Of a stretch of 64,000 nucleotides of DNA, positions 45,101-51,765 are shown piece by piece. The notes beneath the pieces were generated by a model. It worked only from the letters and a program-made list of their open reading frames with translations, ran no database searches and was not told the origin of the DNA. The stretch is from Erythrobacter aurantius (GTDB taxonomy: Bacteria > Pseudomonadota > Alphaproteobacteria > Sphingomonadales > Sphingomonadaceae). Location of the stretch: the NCBI RefSeq assembly GCF_023823125.1, contig NZ_CP090949.1, positions 1,054,001 to 1,118,000 of the forward strand. The letters are read 5' to 3'. Every line of letters begins with the position of its first letter. Positions within the stretch are counted from its first letter, which is position 1. The position numbers and the translations under genes were made by a program.

Positions 45101-45331
45101 GGGCTGTTGGAGAAGCTCCAGGGGCTTGTGGACGCCGTGGACTGGGTAAGGGGTCAGGAAACCAGAGGAAGCGTCTGGACGGCCATCAGGATGGGCCTGA
45201 ACGAGCTGCCGGAGGACCCGTACCCGCAGGACCTGTGGGACGCGAAGGTCGATCAGGTGTGGGATTTTGTGCTGAGGCGGTATGCGGGTTACAAACCCAA
45301 TGACAAGGGCGTCGACGAGCACCCCAATTGA
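42152..45331 (+). CDS. hsdR: Type I restriction endonuclease subunit HsdR
   Basis: This 1059-residue motor and nuclease subunit has an N-terminal PD-(D/E)XK domain with RPDTIGY (Asp near 151) and LLFAEWKAP (Glu-x-Lys near 168). The superfamily 2 translocase follows: Walker A THTQGSGKS-like HTQGSGKSLS (about 301-310), DEAHRSQ (about 406), FTGTPL, and the second RecA domain with ITGFDVPSIGTIYLDKP and QTIARANRK. The helical C-terminus would bind HsdM. It cuts unmethylated foreign DNA after translocation. All catalytic residues are present, so the system looks functional. The start codon shares a base with the DUF4268 stop. Confidence 0.93.
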   Translation: MAPSLSGLVASEDGIVEQPAMALMEELGWERVNLLHDVPGPDNAYGRTSLKEPHLPARLRAALQKLNPGKPAEALKLAEEELTRDRSALQPIAANREVLRLLREGVRVEVKNDQGKFEDMLVRVIDWKNPTNNDFLVANQVWIEGVLHTRRPDTIGYVNGLPLLFAEWKAPTSPFSEAYEKNLRDYKDVIPQLFHANGFVILSNGLETRIGGSHAPFQFFSPWKRLEEGGPEDPSLETMLRATCEPARFLDMLENFVLFDEAKGGLIKIIGRYHQVLGVNRAIEAVRHIKENKGRLGVFWHTQGSGKSLSMVMFAEKVLRRMGGNYTFVIVTDRTELDDQIAGQFATAGALTKDTQQTQAGSRAHLRDLLAGNERYVFTLIQKFSTDDKEPMPVLSERSDIIVMTDEAHRSQYAQLAANMRKALPNAAFIGFTGTPLIKGDESRTKEVFGDYVSVYDFAQSVKDGATVPLFYEGRKPELQLNSDELQEELDELLDEAMLDEEQEKKLNQQFGRQYTLITNPDRLDKVAEDVALHFAQRGYRGKAMFVAIDKATAVAMHDKVKAAVARMIEADEKRLKTAHEAEGAAIAERLVWLRELDMAVVVSQGQNEVDDLRQKGLDILPHRERMQKEDLETKFKDKDDPLRLVFVCAMWITGFDVPSIGTIYLDKPMKSHTLMQTIARANRKSEGKTSGVIVDYVGVFQNLQKALAVYAAGRGDGETPIKGKEELVKELETALEAVRAFVEPLSVDPEAIMDARDFERLKLINEAVEALVAPEDRRREFLRLAGAVTQAYKSLLPDERAAPFLRPVAVFHTLSDAVRAKLGPVDISAISARIAQLLDEKLEGVAIVTPIVEGDTAEGRVDLSGIDFEKLASLFETSPKVATEKMREAAEEKAKKMAQSNPTRVSFVERLEKLVAAYNAGSIDAEKFFEGLKAFIKSLDDEEQRAAREELTEEELAIFDLLTTPEPKLTKAQEQEVKKVARGLLEKLQGLVDAVDWVRGQETRGSVWTAIRMGLNELPEDPYPQDLWDAKVDQVWDFVLRRYAGYKPNDKGVDEHPN

Positions 45332-45386
45332 AGATCCAAAGCTGGTGCTTCGAGTTGATCGTACGCGACATATGGAGGGCCAGAGG

Positions 45387-45836
45387 ATGCTTGTAACAGT
45401 GGGATGGGATGTTGGCCTCCTCTGGGATGTCGAACAGGATGATCAAGAAACACTCGAGGAGTTTGGCGACGCCAATCAATGTGTCGCTCTAAGGCGAGCC
45501 AAGTTGCTTACCTTGCTACAAGTCAGCGAGCAGCAAAGCGAAGATGGTTTCCTAGTAGCTGAGCGGAAAACTCAGCATTTTATGCAGTGTCTGAACACGA
45601 GCGGAGGTTGGATCCTCGAAAAACGGGAAGGGCATGCGTCGGCCCACTACAGGGCCGCGCTCATCGAACAACCAGAATGCTCGGCGTCAGAGGCTTCGAT
45701 TGTTGATCGGATACTGGCGCATCCCAGGCAACCCCAACTGTACTTGAGCACTGAACAGGTTCTAGCTGCCTTCGCAGCATACCTCGCGCATGAACCAGAA
45801 CCTGATTGGTTGAATTGGGAGCGGATGGATGTGTAA
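45387..45836 (+). CDS. Hypothetical protein after hsdR
   Basis: This 149-residue protein starts MLVTVGWDVGLLWDVEQDDQ. Its only obvious feature is a mixed alpha/beta composition with a tryptophan-rich C-terminus (PDWLNWERMDV). I do not recognise a family. The start at 45387 is chosen because GGAGGG lies seven bases before it; the frame is open to 45282, inside hsdR. It is 29 bases before the phosphatase gene and may be cotranscribed with it. The absence of a signal peptide points to the cytoplasm. Confidence 0.6.
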   Translation: MLVTVGWDVGLLWDVEQDDQETLEEFGDANQCVALRRAKLLTLLQVSEQQSEDGFLVAERKTQHFMQCLNTSGGWILEKREGHASAHYRAALIEQPECSASEASIVDRILAHPRQPQLYLSTEQVLAAFAAYLAHEPEPDWLNWERMDV

Positions 45837-45865
45837 CTTGAGGTGTGCGATCTGGAGGATCCGCA

Positions 45866-46795
45866 GTGGAATATGATGTGGTTGGTGACATCCATGGCAA
45901 CAACGAGGCCTTGGAAACCTTGCTTGCCGAGCTTGGCTATCGTCGGTCACGGGGATCTTGGCTCGGCCCATCGGATCGACAAATTATCTTTGTTGGCGAT
46001 TTTGTGGATCGCGGCCCCGGCCAGGTCGAAGTGATCTCGACAGTTCGTAGTCTAATGGACTCCGGCCATGCCCTAGCAATTCTTGGGAACCATGAGCTAA
46101 ATGCGATAGCTTGGCATCGCGGTTTCCGACCTGACAGCCAAAAAAACCGAAAGCAACATCAAGGGTTTCTTGAGCAGGTTGGCGAACGAAGTGATCTTCA
46201 CGACGAGCTAGTCGATTGGTTCTTGACCCTTCCTATGTGGCTTGATCTGTCGGAACTGCGAGTTGTTCACGCATGCTGGCATTGGCCTTCGATCGACGTC
46301 TTGCAGACGCGATTGGCCGATCAGCGATTAACTGACGACCTGATCGCGCTCGCCACTGTCGGCGCAAGCAACACAATTGGGCGAGATGGAGTGCCTCCCA
46401 ATGAACATCCGGTTTTTTCGGCAGTAGAGACATTGCTGAAAGGCATCGAGGTTGAACTCCCCGAGGGCGTCTCGTTCCTCGACAAGGACAAGAATCGACG
46501 AAGCTCCGTGAGGGTTAAATGGTGGGAGCAACCACCCGCAACTTACGGCGATGTGACGCTATCGCCGGTGCACGATTTGGCCGCGATGGCTACGAAACTC
46601 CCTGAGGGTGTCTTGCCCGGATACGATGAGCACAAGCCTTGCTTTATTGGTCATTATTGGCGTCGAGGCAGGCCGGAATTGTTGTCACCGCGTATTGCTT
46701 GCGTGGACTACAGCGCTGGAGCTGACGGTCCTTTGGTCGCCTACTGCTGGCGCGGTGAGGATGTGTTGAACGCGGAGAATTTTCGATCGACATGA
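45866..46795 (+). CDS. PPP-family metallophosphatase
   Basis: This 309-residue metallophosphoesterase has the three signature blocks of the PPP/PNKP-phosphatase type: GDIHG (about 7-11), GDFVDRG (about 43-49) and GNHE (about 77-80). A late His in CFIGHYW follows. Such enzymes bind two metals and remove phosphate from proteins, nucleic acid ends or dinucleotides. A GTG start at 45866 is chosen because GGAGGA sits eight bases upstream and because it begins directly with the metallophosphatase strand (EYDVVGDIHG). It is 38 bases before an ADP-ribosylglycohydrolase gene. That pairing hints at ADP-ribose or nucleic-acid end processing, but the substrate cannot be read here. Confidence 0.85.
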   Translation: MEYDVVGDIHGNNEALETLLAELGYRRSRGSWLGPSDRQIIFVGDFVDRGPGQVEVISTVRSLMDSGHALAILGNHELNAIAWHRGFRPDSQKNRKQHQGFLEQVGERSDLHDELVDWFLTLPMWLDLSELRVVHACWHWPSIDVLQTRLADQRLTDDLIALATVGASNTIGRDGVPPNEHPVFSAVETLLKGIEVELPEGVSFLDKDKNRRSSVRVKWWEQPPATYGDVTLSPVHDLAAMATKLPEGVLPGYDEHKPCFIGHYWRRGRPELLSPRIACVDYSAGADGPLVAYCWRGEDVLNAENFRST

Positions 46796-46833
46796 CGAGG
46801 TAAACGGCTGGAATATTTGGCGAAGGATGGAAG

Positions 46834-47757
46834 ATGGTGGACTTGAAGTCACGGGCCAGAGGTGCGCTGATCGGCTTGGCAGTGGGTGATGCAGTCGGCA
46901 CAACCCTCGAATTCAGGCCTCGCGACACTTACGAACCACTCACTGACATGGCTGGAGGTGGCCCATTTGATCTTCCAGCTGGCACCTGGACAGATGACAC
47001 CGCAATGGCTCTGGCACTTGCGGAAAGCCTAGTTGAGCAGAAAGCCCTCGATCCGGACGATTTGATGCGCCGATTTGTCAGTTGGTGGCGCGAAGGGACG
47101 TACAGTCCGACAGGTGCGTGCTTCGACATCGGTATTGCTACTCGCTTGGCTCTCTCCCGCTTCGAAGAAACCGGAGATGCTCTTGCGGGATCCAGCGATC
47201 CCAGATCGGCAGGCAACGGTTCGCTGATGCGGCTTGCGCCTATCGCTATTCGCGGCGCAGCCATAGACAGGGAGACGATGCGGGCGGAGGCAAGGCTACA
47301 GAGCCAGACCACACACGCTGCAGAAGCATGCGTGGACGCCTGCGAAGGCTGGGCGGTCATGCTTCGAGAAGTCCTTCGAGGCGCAAGCTTCGAAGAGGGG
47401 CTGGCTGCGGCTGCCCAACTTGATTTCAAAGATCCCATAGGGCCGGTCTTTGCTGGTGTTTGGCGGACCAAAGGTCGTTCTCAGATCGAGAGCAGTGGCT
47501 ACGTGGCGCATTCCTTGGAGGCTGCGCTTTGGTGCAATGCACAATCAGAGGATTTTCGGGAGATTATTTTGCTGGCCGCAAACCTTGGCAATGACGCCGA
47601 CACGACAGCAGCAATCGCCGGGCAACTGGCAGGTGCGCGACTAGGCTTAGAAAAGATCCCAGATGCGTGGCTTGCGAAGCTTGCATGGCGTGAACGATTG
47701 CAGGTTGCCGCCGACAAATTGATCTTAGGCGAGATGCCCTTGGGCATTGTCGCGTGA
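46834..47757 (+). CDS. ADP-ribosylglycohydrolase family protein (DraG/ARH type)
   Basis: This 307-residue enzyme has the ARH fold motifs: GALIGLAVGDAVGTTLEF at 9-26, the metal-site WTDDTAMALALAE near 51, NGSLMRLAP near 128, and NLGNDADTTAAIAGQLAGA near 250. All expected metal ligands (TDD and DxDT) are present, so it should remove ADP-ribose from proteins or small molecules. The ribosome binding site AGGATGGAAG precedes the ATG directly. It follows the metallophosphatase by 38 bases on the same strand. In a defence island such a hydrolase could reverse a toxin's ADP-ribosylation, but no ADP-ribosyltransferase is seen nearby. Confidence 0.9.
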   Translation: MVDLKSRARGALIGLAVGDAVGTTLEFRPRDTYEPLTDMAGGGPFDLPAGTWTDDTAMALALAESLVEQKALDPDDLMRRFVSWWREGTYSPTGACFDIGIATRLALSRFEETGDALAGSSDPRSAGNGSLMRLAPIAIRGAAIDRETMRAEARLQSQTTHAAEACVDACEGWAVMLREVLRGASFEEGLAAAAQLDFKDPIGPVFAGVWRTKGRSQIESSGYVAHSLEAALWCNAQSEDFREIILLAANLGNDADTTAAIAGQLAGARLGLEKIPDAWLAKLAWRERLQVAADKLILGEMPLGIVA

Positions 47758-47787
47758 GCAATATACCCCTTTGACAAGCCGCCGCCA

Positions 47788-47810
47788 TTTGGAGGCGAAC
47801 CAGCTCCAAA
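47788..47810. terminator. Hairpin after the ADP-ribosylglycohydrolase gene
   Basis: TTTGGAG (47788-47794) and CTCCAAA (47804-47810) form a perfect 7-bp stem with a nine-base loop, 30 bases after the stop. There is no T tract, so it may be a weak terminator or an mRNA end-stabiliser. The rest of 47811-47952 shows no gene. Confidence 0.4.
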
Positions 47811-47952
47811 GCAGAGCTCATTCAGGCGCTTAGTTGCCTTCCTGTTATGACTATTCCTTTGCGGTAGCACACCGACGGGTCCTCGTGCTGAACGCCGATC
47901 TCTTCCAGCAGCATAAGGTGACAAGCCTTCAGGTGAAGCCTACCAAGCGGAA

Positions 47953-48687
47953 ATGAGTACTGTAAGCAGCAAGCCTCGAAGTGTGCGCGTCGGCACATGG
48001 AATGTCGCCTGGAAGCATCCTTCACGGTCGGCTGGTCGGACGATGCGCGAGCGGTTGCTTGCGGAGGATCCAGAGGTTCTTTGCATCACCGAGGCGGATG
48101 CCCAGTTCATGGGCTCGACTGGCCATACGATCTGCGCTGAAGCCGACTACGGCTATCAGCTGACGGGCAACCGCAGAAAGGTGCTGTTATGGAGCAGGCA
48201 GCCGTGGTTGACCCATGATACTCTCGGTGATCCAGCCCTGCCACCGGGCCGCTTCGTGGCAGGGCGAACTCTTACCAGCGCAGGGCCACTTCTAGTTGTC
48301 GGCGTGTGTATCCCGTGGGCCGCCGCGCATGTCAGCACGGGACGGAAGGATAAAAAGCGCTGGGAGGACCATTTGGCCTATCTTGATGGCTTGCATACGT
48401 ATCTCTCGAAGCTCGCTGAGCCGTTTGTGCTAATGGGCGACTTCAATCAGGCTGTTCCCCGCCGCACGGCTCCAGAGCATGTGTTTGATGCCCTCGAGCG
48501 GGCGGTCCTGGCCCAGGTCGAGTTATTTACCTCGGGCGATGTAGAGCCCTGCGGGTATTCGATCGATCACATCGCCGGGCCAAAGGGGTCCTCATGCAGC
48601 TGGCGGAAGGGTCTGCATGCGCTCGGGGCCGAGAAGGAGGTTTTGAGTGACCACTTTGGCATCATTGCCAGACTGAGATACAGCTAG
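47953..48687 (+). CDS. Endonuclease/exonuclease/phosphatase (EEP) family protein
   Basis: This 244-residue protein has the DNase I-like EEP fold: RVGTWNVAWKHPS at the N-terminus, ITEAD with the catalytic Glu near residue 48, FVLMGDFNQAVPRR with Asp and Asn near 157, and a closing SDHFGI with Asp-His near 234. All key residues are present. The substrate could be nucleic acid or a phosphoester. It is 195 bases after the ADP-ribosylglycohydrolase and has its own gap, so it may have a separate promoter. There is no signal peptide. Confidence 0.85.
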   Translation: MSTVSSKPRSVRVGTWNVAWKHPSRSAGRTMRERLLAEDPEVLCITEADAQFMGSTGHTICAEADYGYQLTGNRRKVLLWSRQPWLTHDTLGDPALPPGRFVAGRTLTSAGPLLVVGVCIPWAAAHVSTGRKDKKRWEDHLAYLDGLHTYLSKLAEPFVLMGDFNQAVPRRTAPEHVFDALERAVLAQVELFTSGDVEPCGYSIDHIAGPKGSSCSWRKGLHALGAEKEVLSDHFGIIARLRYS

Positions 48688-48854
48688 TCGGAGCAGTTGC
48701 CTCGACCTAGCCATTACTGCAACGATTACCGGAAGCATTGTTGGGTATCTATGCGCCATTGCCGCAAGCGATCTTGTGTAAGGCGGATGAATGCCCCAAG
48801 TTTTTCGCGTCGTCCATGATCGCAGCGACTGGAAAAACGCCAGAATTTGCTCTC

Positions 48855-49064
48855 TCAACCTGATTTCAGAAATGCCAGATAGTCCGCCACACTTGCAGCG
48901 ATTTCTGCTTTGCTCATCTCTTCAGGGCAACCAGGAGTAAAGCTGCCTAAACAGGCCCCAGCCTCGTCATAGAAATGTGTCACTCCGCCGTAGTCGTCAT
49001 AACGAGAAAAGACCTTGTAGGTTTTCCCGTTGACCTCGACGTAGGTCGTGGAATGGTTTGGCAT
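48855..49064 (-). CDS. Small hypothetical protein
   Basis: This 69-residue protein has a likely beta-hairpin N-terminus (TTYVEVNGKTYKVFSRYDDYGG) and an acidic C-terminal helix. The start at 49064 is chosen because AAGGGAGG lies six bases before it on the minus strand; the frame is open to 49085. It lies 28 bases or so downstream of the integrase start region on the same strand as the integrase and could be read from the same message. I do not recognise it. Confidence 0.55.
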   Translation of the reverse strand: MPNHSTTYVEVNGKTYKVFSRYDDYGGVTHFYDEAGACLGSFTPGCPEEMSKAEIAASVADYLAFLKSG

Positions 49065-49092
49065 ATTGACCTCCCTTCTGTCCAATAGACGC

Positions 49093-50250
49093 CTAGTCTA
49101 CATGTCTTATATCGTTGAGGAATGAGCTCCACTCCTCCATCAAATCACGACGCTTATCGAATAGGTCTGAGCGAGCATATGCTGCTCTAGTCTTGTCGCT
49201 GCTCACGTGTGCTAGTGCTAGTTCCGAAATCTCATCCGAATAGCTGGTTCTCTCCCGTGCCCAGTCCTTGAATGTCGAGCGCCAACCGTGAACTGTGAAC
49301 CCGGGTGCACATTGCTTGAAGACCTTAGAGATGGCTGTGTCGCTGAGTGGCTTCCCACGCATGTTCGGGAAAACCAGCTCGGACGAGTCCGAAAGCGTTC
49401 GGACCTTTGCCAAGAAGTCGACCGTATGTGTCGAAAGGGGAACTCGGTGTTCAACTCCAGCCTTCATGCGAGATGCAGGAATCTTCCACACTCGGGCATC
49501 AAGATCAAATTCGGCCCATCGGGCTTCTCTCGCCTCAGAGGATCGACAACCCGTAAGCATGACCAGCTGCAGCGCCAGTGCTGCCATGCCGTCATGCGTG
49601 AGCAGCTTGGAGTAGACGGTTGGAGCAGCCTTAAACGGAACCGCAGGATGATGCCGAACCGTTCGCTTCTGAGGTGGAAGGTGTGCCCTGATCGCCTTTA
49701 CGGGCAGGTCGGCCTCCCTATGGCCTAAGGGCACGGAATAGCCAATTACAAATGCCACACGCTGCAACACCCTTCTGGCGGTCTCTTGTTTGGTTACCCA
49801 TATAGGGCGTAGTAAAGCCATCACGTCCGATGCAGTTACCTTGTCGATCGCCAAATCACCAATGAATGGGAATGCGTACGCTTCCAGGGTGTTGATCCAC
49901 TGATCTCGATGCTTTGAATTCTTGAATGTAGCTGCCCGCTCGACGTGGACCTGCCTTGCTAGGGTGGCAAAGGTAGGTGTCGCTGCTGGCTTCAAAGCAA
50001 AGGTAGGATCGCTCCCATTCGCCGCAGCAATCCTTGCAAGGCGGGCCTTTTCTCGAGCTTCTGCTAGAGAGAACAGCTTAGCGCTTCCGAGACCGATGTC
50101 ACGCCGTCGACCGCATTGGTCGGTGATCCGCGCCACGTAGGAACGACCGCCGCCCCTTGATATCTGAAGATATACATTTCCGCCCAGCGAGTGCTTGCCG
50201 GGATGTTTGATGTTTGCCGCCTCGCGGTCAGTCTTTAATTTTATGGGCAT
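49093..50250 (-). CDS. Tyrosine integrase of island 2
   Basis: This 385-residue P4-type integrase is complete. An N-terminal arm-binding domain (GRRRDIGLGSAKLFSLAEAREKARLARI) and a core-binding domain precede the catalytic residues: Arg in LTGCRSSEAREARW, the HGWRSTFKDW box, His in LALAHVSS and Tyr in TRAAYARSD. It lies directly beside the tRNA-Ser gene whose 3' end is the attachment site, with the gene reading away from the tRNA. It should drive insertion and excision of island 2. The start at 50250 is preferred over an upstream ATG at 50274 because the protein then begins like its relatives. The coding sequence contains one palindrome of the island 2 family (49296-49309). Confidence 0.92.
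   Translation of the reverse strand: MPIKLKTDREAANIKHPGKHSLGGNVYLQISRGGGRSYVARITDQCGRRRDIGLGSAKLFSLAEAREKARLARIAAANGSDPTFALKPAATPTFATLARQVHVERAATFKNSKHRDQWINTLEAYAFPFIGDLAIDKVTASDVMALLRPIWVTKQETARRVLQRVAFVIGYSVPLGHREADLPVKAIRAHLPPQKRTVRHHPAVPFKAAPTVYSKLLTHDGMAALALQLVMLTGCRSSEAREARWAEFDLDARVWKIPASRMKAGVEHRVPLSTHTVDFLAKVRTLSDSSELVFPNMRGKPLSDTAISKVFKQCAPGFTVHGWRSTFKDWARERTSYSDEISELALAHVSSDKTRAAYARSDLFDKRRDLMEEWSSFLNDIRHVD
49296..49309. repeat. CCCGGG-centred palindrome, copy 5
   Basis: TGAACCCGGGTGCA fits TGMMCCCGGGKKCA. It lies inside the integrase coding sequence, where codon constraints also apply, so it is the weakest member of the set. Confidence 0.55.
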
Positions 50251-50396
50251 GCTACCCCACTTCCTTCCCCACATTGTGGACTGGAAGCCGCCGGACCACT
50301 TCGGACCGTGCGACTAGCTTTCAGATCATTGATGCGAGGAAACCGGCGGGGTCACTACACGGTAGCTGACCAAATCGGACCAAACCGGACAAGAAA

Positions 50397-50411
50397 GTGG
50401 CGGAGACGGAG
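50397..50411. repeat. att site, tRNA-Ser end (right end of island 2)
   Basis: GTGGCGGAGACGGAG forms the last bases of the tRNA-Ser gene (its encoded CCA end and 3' acceptor stem, read on the minus strand). It is repeated at 35107-35121 and 16799-16813. Insertion therefore rebuilt a complete tRNA gene on the right side. Confidence 0.88.
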
Positions 50412-50488
50412 GGATTCGAACCCTCGGTACCCGGTTCGGGTACGGTTCCTTAGCAGGGAACTGGTTTCAGCCACTCACCCACGTCTCC
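50398..50488 (-). tRNA. tRNA-Ser(GCT)
   Basis: Read on the minus strand, 50488 to 50398 folds as a class II tRNA. It has acceptor stem GGAGACG paired with CGTCTCC, discriminator G and encoded CCA, anticodon stem TTCC/GGAA with loop CTGCTAA (anticodon GCT), the long variable arm of serine tRNAs, and the T arm with GGTTCGAATCC. The 91-base length is normal. It is the insertion target of both islands and appears intact. Confidence 0.96.
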
Positions 50489-50730
50489 GCGACGCTTCGC
50501 GTTTTGGCTGCGAGCCGCGCGCTATAGTCGGCGTTATCGGGTGCGGCAAGGGTGGAATCGGCCAGAATTGCGTGCACCCCTTCCACCTGCCTCGAATGCC
50601 CCGTCCATCTGCGCTTAATCCGCAGGCGGATACCGACTCGTTTCACCGCGTTTTCGATTCGCTTCGCCGCCGTGCCGTTGCCCGGAAACGCAGGAAGGAT
50701 TCTTTTCCGAAATGAGAAGGTCCGACTCGA

Positions 50731-51663
50731 ATGCTGGACGCAAAGGGACAAGAGGTGCGAACCATGCGCGATTTCGACATGCAAACAGATGCTTGGTCGA
50801 CCAAGGCGGAAACGAAGCGGCTTTCCGACAGGCTGTCTCGTTGGGTGGGTACGGTGGTGGTCGCGGCCATGCTCGCGCTTTCGCCTGCATCGGCTCAGGA
50901 AGTCGAATCCTTCGATCCCGATGCCGCGTTCGAGGCCTATCAGACAAACGGCCAGCGCGCAGTGGACAGCAATGCCGACACCGGCGCGATCGATGCCGAT
51001 CTGGTTGATCCGGCGCTGCGCAATGCGCAGACGGGTTCTCTTCCGGATCTGCCGAGCGTCGACAACTCCGGCTTTGACTGTGAGTTTGCCGATTACGCAC
51101 AGGCACAGAGCGGCGAACCCGTCCCGCAGTGGACCGAACCGGCCCCGACCGGACAGGTCGCCACTGCACAGGAAACTTCGGCCACCTATGGCGAAGACGA
51201 TCTGATCGGCGCGGCTGAAGGCGTTTTCGGCAAGGGCGCCGAAGGATTGGCCGGGCTCATCGAAGACCTGCTGCGCAAGCAAGGTGAGCCGAATGGCTAT
51301 ATCATCGGCCGCGAAGGTGGCGGCGCATTCGTGTTTGGCGTGCGCTATGGTTCGGGCACGCTGCATCACAAGGTCGAAGGGGAACGAAAGGTCTATTGGA
51401 CCGGCCCGTCGCTCGGCTTCGATGCCGGGGCGAATGCGGGCAACACCTTCGTGCTGGTTTACAACCTTTATGACACCGAAGACATCTTCAAGCGGTTCCC
51501 TGCCGGAGAAGGGCAGGCCTATTTCGTGGGCGGCCTGCATGCCAGTTACATGCGGCGCGGCGATGTGGTGCTGATCCCGATCCGCGTCGGCGCGGGCGTG
51601 CGGCTGGGTGTGAATGCCGGATACATGCGTTTTTCGAAGAAGCAGCGCTGGTTGCCCTTCTGA
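50731..51663 (+). CDS. DUF1134 domain protein, exported
   Basis: This 310-residue protein has a signal-like hydrophobic stretch (GTVVVAAMLALSPASAQ, about residues 40-56) after a long polar leader. A low-complexity acidic region follows, and then the DUF1134 domain. The domain shows GGGAFVFGVRYGSGTLHHK, GPSLGFDAGANAGNTFVLVYNLYDTEDIF and VGAGVRLGVNAGYMRFSKKQRWLPF, which matches the family along its length. DUF1134 proteins are alphaproteobacterial envelope proteins of unknown role. A later ATG at 50764 has AGAGGTG six bases upstream and would shorten the leader, so the start is uncertain. It is the first backbone gene after the islands. Confidence 0.85.
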   Translation: MLDAKGQEVRTMRDFDMQTDAWSTKAETKRLSDRLSRWVGTVVVAAMLALSPASAQEVESFDPDAAFEAYQTNGQRAVDSNADTGAIDADLVDPALRNAQTGSLPDLPSVDNSGFDCEFADYAQAQSGEPVPQWTEPAPTGQVATAQETSATYGEDDLIGAAEGVFGKGAEGLAGLIEDLLRKQGEPNGYIIGREGGGAFVFGVRYGSGTLHHKVEGERKVYWTGPSLGFDAGANAGNTFVLVYNLYDTEDIFKRFPAGEGQAYFVGGLHASYMRRGDVVLIPIRVGAGVRLGVNAGYMRFSKKQRWLPF

Positions 51664-51765
51664 GGTTGCACACAGTAGCCCCATGACTTGCCGATAGAGC
51701 AAGCCGGGGCATAGCGGATAGAATTGCGGTTGCGATACGCGGCCATGCGTTGCATTCGGTGCGCC

